Source: a bacterium (lineage in GTDB: Bacteria > Ratteibacteria > UBA8468 > B48-G9 > JAFGKM01). Taken from it: 27,967 bases of DNA. The stretch's first letter is position 1. Every line of letters begins with the position of its first letter. The stretch is taken from contig JAKPNC010000152.1 in the NCBI GenBank assembly GCA_029548585.1, forward strand, positions 1 through 27,967. The letters are read 5' to 3'. Positions 24,875-27,967 of this stretch are shown here, one piece after another. The notes under the pieces are model-generated. The model did not search any database. It had not been told where the DNA came from and saw only the letters and a list, made by a program, of their open reading frames with translations. The position numbers were made by a program, and so were the translations under genes.

Positions 24875-25072
24875 CATGCACATTTTCCCAAAGATTGCAG
24901 TCAAATTCTCGTAAAATCGGATGAAGAAGGGATTCGCAAACGTGTCCGAAAAACTCTCGACGCCTGCATGAAAAGCGGAGGGTACTGCCTTGGAACAGGG
25001 AACAGCGTGGCCAACTACATTCCGCTGGAGAACTACCTCGCTATGCTGGACGAGGGAAGAAATTACATGTAG
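24875..25072 (+). pseudogene. C-terminal remnant of a second URO-D-family gene
   Basis: Immediately after the MtaA-like stop, a different frame encodes about 65 residues ending IPLENYLAMLDEGRNYM. This is the standard C-terminus of longer URO-D-family proteins: KDCSQILVK, GIRKRV, then GGYCLGTGNSVA. It is homologous to the end of the MtaA-like protein itself (ISPGCAVSPECQNENFKAM), so the two lie in tandem and a simple frameshift of one gene does not explain them. There is no SD and no plausible start at the junction, and the upstream two thirds of the gene are missing. Most likely a deletion collapsed two neighbouring paralogues; a sequencing or assembly error is the alternative. Confidence 0.6.
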
Positions 25073-25133
25073 CCCGCTCTGCTTTTCTTTTAAATGCCAT
25101 CCCTGCACGTTCAACCGGGAGATTTAAAGACGT

Positions 25134-25730
25134 CTATTTTTTAACGGGAACACCCAGGGGCAGTACCGTTCTGCCGTAGACTTCGTTCAATATCTGTGCC
25201 ATGGCAGTATAAACAGCTGAAGCGCCGCACACGATTCCCTCAACTCCCGCAAAGGTTTTCACTGCAAGGCTTCCCGTTGCATCACCGATAGAAAGAAGCA
25301 AAAACAGAAGGGTGAGAGACCCGAAAATAAACTGCAGGGCTTTATTCATCCTGAGAGTTCCAAGGAACAGGAAAAACGTGAATATTCCCCACATCAGAAG
25401 ATAAAAGGACATTGCTGCCGCAGAATTCGTTTCGCCAAGGCCCATTTTTGGCATGACGAGTAGTCCGACAAGGGTCAGCCAGAACAAGCCGTACGAAGTG
25501 AATGCCGTTGTCCCGAAAGTATTTCCTTTCTTCCATTCCATTATTCCCGCTATTATCTGCGCCAGACCCCCGTAGAATATACCCATTGACAGTACCATGG
25601 TCCCCAGTTCGAACAATCCGGCATTGTGAAGGTTGAGAAGAACGGTTGTCAATCCAAAACCCGCCAGCCCCAGAGGAGCGGGGTTCCCAGTACTGTCTAT
25701 CCCTTTAATGCTCAATTCCTTTGAATCCAT
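25134..25730 (-). CDS. Acetate uptake transporter family protein (GPR1/FUN34/SatP)
   Basis: This 198-aa inner-membrane protein has six hydrophobic helices. The family signature NPAPLGLAGFGLTT (16-29) opens helix 1, and FGTTAFTSYGLFW (72-84) is the second conserved block. Length and layout match bacterial SatP (about 190-200 aa), which takes up acetate and succinate with protons. The start at 25730 has AAAGGAG on the minus strand; another ATG six bases earlier is out of frame. It converges on the URO-D remnant and is separated from the ceramidase-like gene on the same strand by 174 bp, so it is probably a unit of its own. Uptake of acetate released by deacetylation of polysaccharide is a possible role, by inference. 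Confidence 0.9.
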   Translation of the reverse strand: MDSKELSIKGIDSTGNPAPLGLAGFGLTTVLLNLHNAGLFELGTMVLSMGIFYGGLAQIIAGIMEWKKGNTFGTTAFTSYGLFWLTLVGLLVMPKMGLGETNSAAAMSFYLLMWGIFTFFLFLGTLRMNKALQFIFGSLTLLFLLLSIGDATGSLAVKTFAGVEGIVCGASAVYTAMAQILNEVYGRTVLPLGVPVKK

Positions 25731-25847
25731 TTCATCTCTCCTTTACCCTTTACCCAGAACTTTTTTTTCAGGGGAATGGCGTTAATTTTACTTTTTCCCT
25801 TCCTTCTCTAATACGCTTTCACGGTGAGGGGTTTATCCCAACACTGC

Positions 25848-25879
25848 CCCATTTTTTTCAAAGTGGGAAGTCTGATTTA
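25848..25879. repeat. Stem-loop plus second copy of the AAAGTG..AAGTCTGATT repeat
   Basis: CCCATTTT and AAAGTGGG (25848-25867) form eight pairs with one G-U around a TTTC loop. The right arm continues into GAAGTCTGATTTA, the repeat also seen at 15381-15400. Read on the plus strand a T-rich run follows (25878-25887). It lies 38 bp past the ceramidase-like stop and may be its transcript end, although the U-tract is on the wrong side for that strand. Confidence 0.35.
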
Positions 25880-25904
25880 TTTTTTTAACATACCGAAGTC
25901 TTGC

Positions 25905-27251
25905 TTACTTGCCGAAAAGTTCATACAGCATTATGGAAAGCTCTTCCACCATCTTGTAACCGGCAAAAGGTTCAAGATTGCTCCCGTAATAAGTGGCGCC
26001 CGAATATCCTCTGCCGAGAATACCGTATATTGTCGGGCAGTATCCCAAAGACCCGTGTGCCAGCTCCGATACAGCGGTGACTTCCGCCGGACTTCTGCGT
26101 TTTATATCTATACCGAACTGGGAGTAAAGTTCGCAAGGCACCGTTGCAAGGGCAAATCCTCCGATTCTCAAGGCATGAAGCGGAACCTGTTCATATGGAT
26201 TATCCCTGTATTTTTCATGTAAATTCAATATCCCTTTCTGAAAATTGTATCCATTTGCAATATTATTGGTTGTGGGTCTTTCTTCGGATCCCTTTTCAAC
26301 CACTTCTTTTGCATTCTTGAGCATTTCTTCCGAAGGCAACCTGATTCCAACTGTAATTTCTCTGAAAATATGCTTTACCACGGAAGAATCGCAAACAGGT
26401 GTTTCCTTAAGCAGTCTCAGCGTTTCTCCAGCAAGCATGATTGAAATCTGTTTCAGCCGTCCTTCTGCATCGTGCAATCCCTCAATATCAGGCAGTCCCT
26501 CCTGTTTAAGCTGGTTAAACCGGCATATATCACCGCATGCACCCTGTATGTAGAGCAAAGGAACATTGTAACCGAGGGCATCTCTTATGAGCCGGCGGGA
26601 AGCGCCGGGAAAATCGGAGGAAACATATTTAAATGCACAGCCGGTAGTGGCATGGCAGGCGTTGTTATGGATAACGCTTATTATCCTGCCTTTACTGTCA
26701 AGCGCATATAGCACCGCATGGGAAGGGTCATCCGGCCCCTCTATTCCTGCGAATCCTGGATTCGTTGTATTCCCGTACATTGAGTGGCTTCCGTCTTTCC
26801 AGCAAACCCTCCGGTTATAGCCTATTCGGGCTTTACCAAGCCCGTAGCCAATCCTTGCCTGAACAGAATTATCCACGGCTTCGGCTGCAACTTCAAGGAG
26901 CCATTTTTCAAGCGAATCCATATATTCCGGGTTGGCCGGCCCCCAAACGCTTTGCAAGCCGGTATACGGCCCTGAATGGGTATGGGTACAACAGATAATT
27001 ACGCTTTCCGCAGGAATATTCGTGATTTCAGAAATTTTTATCGCTACCTTGTCAACGAAATTTCTGGTAAGATATAAAAGATCGCAATTGATTATAAGAA
27101 CACTTTGACCGCCTTCGGATAAGTAAAAGGCATTTGCTTCAAGATCATCCTTTATCCTGTCAGAAAAACGAGGTTCGAGCATCCCTGAAACAGGGTCACC
27201 CACTTTGCAGTTTATTACCCTTGAAGCCGCTCCAACTTTCAGATTTTTCAT
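25905..27251 (-). CDS. Neutral/alkaline ceramidase-like protein, cytoplasmic form
   Basis: The start is ATG 27251 (MKNLKVGAASRVI), with CACGGAGG seven bases upstream on the minus strand; the frame beyond it lacks an SD. The protein is 448 aa, the size of the catalytic domain alone. Motifs of the neutral ceramidase domain: CTHTHSGPYTG (88-98) with His90 and His92 as zinc ligands, IHNNACHATTG (194-204), SSDFPGASRRLI (211-222), and IQGACGDICRFN (235-246), which matches the family's G-D-I-x-x-N segment. True secreted ceramidases carry a signal peptide and an Ig-like C-terminal domain; both are absent here. Such short relatives are common beside sugar genes in environmental bacteria and their substrate is unknown, so ceramide hydrolysis should not be assumed. 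Confidence 0.8.
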   Translation of the reverse strand: MKNLKVGAASRVINCKVGDPVSGMLEPRFSDRIKDDLEANAFYLSEGGQSVLIINCDLLYLTRNFVDKVAIKISEITNIPAESVIICCTHTHSGPYTGLQSVWGPANPEYMDSLEKWLLEVAAEAVDNSVQARIGYGLGKARIGYNRRVCWKDGSHSMYGNTTNPGFAGIEGPDDPSHAVLYALDSKGRIISVIHNNACHATTGCAFKYVSSDFPGASRRLIRDALGYNVPLLYIQGACGDICRFNQLKQEGLPDIEGLHDAEGRLKQISIMLAGETLRLLKETPVCDSSVVKHIFREITVGIRLPSEEMLKNAKEVVEKGSEERPTTNNIANGYNFQKGILNLHEKYRDNPYEQVPLHALRIGGFALATVPCELYSQFGIDIKRRSPAEVTAVSELAHGSLGYCPTIYGILGRGYSGATYYGSNLEPFAGYKMVEELSIMLYELFGK

Positions 27252-27411
27252 TTTAGCCTCCGTGTTACGCAAAATCGTCCACCAGAAGACATGGCACTTT
27301 TTCCCGCAACTTTTCATTATACAGCCGATGCGGGTAAAATTACAAAAGGAGATAACCCATTGATTTTTCCATTGGTTAAAGGAAATTATTTTCTTCCCTT
27401 CCAAATGAGGT

Positions 27412-27417
27412 TATAAT
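27412..27417 (+). promoter_or_regulatory. Candidate -10 box of the right-edge gene
   Basis: A perfect TATAAT about 50 nt before the start codon, in the divergent gap between the ceramidase-like gene and the last gene. No good -35 is found at 16-18 nt spacing (27389-27394 is T-rich). Confidence 0.3.
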
Positions 27418-27466
27418 GTATAGGAGAATGTACTTTTTTTCTGCACTTTACAGAGGAGGATTCATG

Positions 27467-27967
27467 ATGAAGATTTTTTCTTTTTTTATATCTTTATTCC
27501 CTGCAATATTTATCATTTCTTCAAGCCTGCCTCTTCACTCCTCGTCATTTCCTATCAAGATAGACGATGTTTCCGGTTATGATTCTCCGTGGCCCCTGAT
27601 CGTGGGTATTCCATTTCCCCGCGGCCAGGTAAGCGATTCGAACTCCATAAGGATCATATCGGAAGGCAGGGAGGTACCCAGCCAGATAGATGTTGCCACA
27701 ACTTGGCAGGACGGCAGCATAAGGTGGGCGCACGCCGGTTTTACGGGATCCCCGCAGGGACGGTATATTGTTGAATACGGGTCCGGCGTGAAGAGAGGCA
27801 CGTATACTGGCGGTCTGAAAGTAACCCGCCAGGATGAAGGAAGATTTACGGTGGATACCGGTGCGGCGGTATATGAATTTGACCCAAACGGCATACTTCC
27901 CGTCAGCGGCTGGCTTTATTCGGATAAAGGACGGACAAAGATACTGCAGGATTCGGGAGCCGGGATT
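27467..27967 (+). CDS. N-terminal part of a secreted PcRGLX/YetA-like (exo-rhamnogalacturonan lyase-like) protein, cut by the window edge
   Basis: The frame runs open to the last base (167 codons; a second ATG three bases earlier is possible). GAGGAGGA precedes it. It begins with a signal peptide (KIFSFFISLFPAIFIISS, cleavage near residue 25). Then comes the typical start of the PcRGLX/YetA-like N-terminal barrel: LIVGIPFPRGQVSDSNSIRI, REVPSQIDVATTWQDGSIRW and a tyrosine-glycine strand (YIVEYGSG). Characterised members cleave terminal residues from rhamnogalacturonan I backbones. The catalytic part lies beyond this window. It is divergent from the ceramidase-like gene. Confidence 0.7.
   Translation, partial: MKIFSFFISLFPAIFIISSSLPLHSSSFPIKIDDVSGYDSPWPLIVGIPFPRGQVSDSNSIRIISEGREVPSQIDVATTWQDGSIRWAHAGFTGSPQGRYIVEYGSGVKRGTYTGGLKVTRQDEGRFTVDTGAAVYEFDPNGILPVSGWLYSDKGRTKILQDSGAGI

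Noticed and set aside
23815..25072. MtaA-like gene and following fragment as one frameshifted gene
   Set aside because: Both parts carry their own, mutually homologous C-terminus, so joining them would give a protein with the URO-D end twice.

Overview
This looks like a chromosomal segment from an uncultivated or little-studied bacterium, probably a metagenome-derived contig. The base composition is moderate. Coding is bacterial in style: many Shine-Dalgarno (SD) sites of the GGAGG type, ATGA stop/start overlaps, a bacterial-type LeuRS and endonuclease IV. The gene content is a mix I associate with PVC-group and candidate-phylum saccharolytic heterotrophs: Gfo/Idh/MocA oxidoreductases, URO-D/MtaA-type methyltransferase-fold proteins, secreted polysaccharide-active enzymes, a ceramidase-fold protein and an exo-rhamnogalacturonan-lyase-like protein. 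No rRNA or other lineage marker is present, so phylum placement is only a guess. I saw no tRNA, rRNA, CRISPR, transposase or phage gene.

Layout. (1) 1-2552, plus strand: an AT-rich block with a gene tail cut by the window edge, an endonuclease/exonuclease/phosphatase-fold membrane protein, two small membrane proteins of unknown function and a YcxB-like protein. (2) 2694-5967, minus strand: a two-gene housekeeping unit, nfo then leuS, overlapping by 20 bp. (3) 6359-9191, plus strand: two colinear Gfo/Idh/MocA paralogues of 359 residues each with a cobalamin adenosyltransferase-like gene between them. (4) 9442-9840: mscL. (5) 9967-13200, plus strand: three tandem paralogues, each exactly 349 aa, of the succinylglutamate desuccinylase/aspartoacylase family. 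They converge on an M14 zinc carboxypeptidase (13392-15008, minus). (6) 15160-15348: a tiny membrane protein, then about 530 bp of repeat-rich non-coding DNA. (7) 15880-25072, plus strand: an apparent operon with a secreted SGNH hydrolase, a URO-D-like protein, a 1021-aa secreted beta-propeller/FN3 protein, a secreted glycosidase-like protein, an MtaA-like methyltransferase and a C-terminal remnant of another URO-D gene. (8) Minus-strand acetate-transporter-like and ceramidase-like genes. (9) At the right edge, the start of a secreted PcRGLX/YetA-like protein.

How the parts may work together. Regions 7 and 9 look like a locus for taking apart a decorated, possibly pectic, polysaccharide outside the cytoplasm. 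Cytoplasmic sugar oxidoreductases (region 3) would process products, and the URO-D/MtaA proteins might handle methyl groups. This is inference from family membership. The aspartoacylase-like trio and the M14 peptidase suggest hydrolysis of N-acyl amino acids or peptides, but the substrates cannot be read from the sequence.

The most unusual non-coding signals are: (a) a leader element, TTTGGCAGAACCG or close to it, whose TTG lies exactly 33 nt before the start codon of three unrelated genes; (b) a 52-nt dispersed repeat shared by two of the same upstream regions; and (c) several degenerate inverted-repeat elements in the gaps. No complete, clearly novel defence or mobile system is visible.
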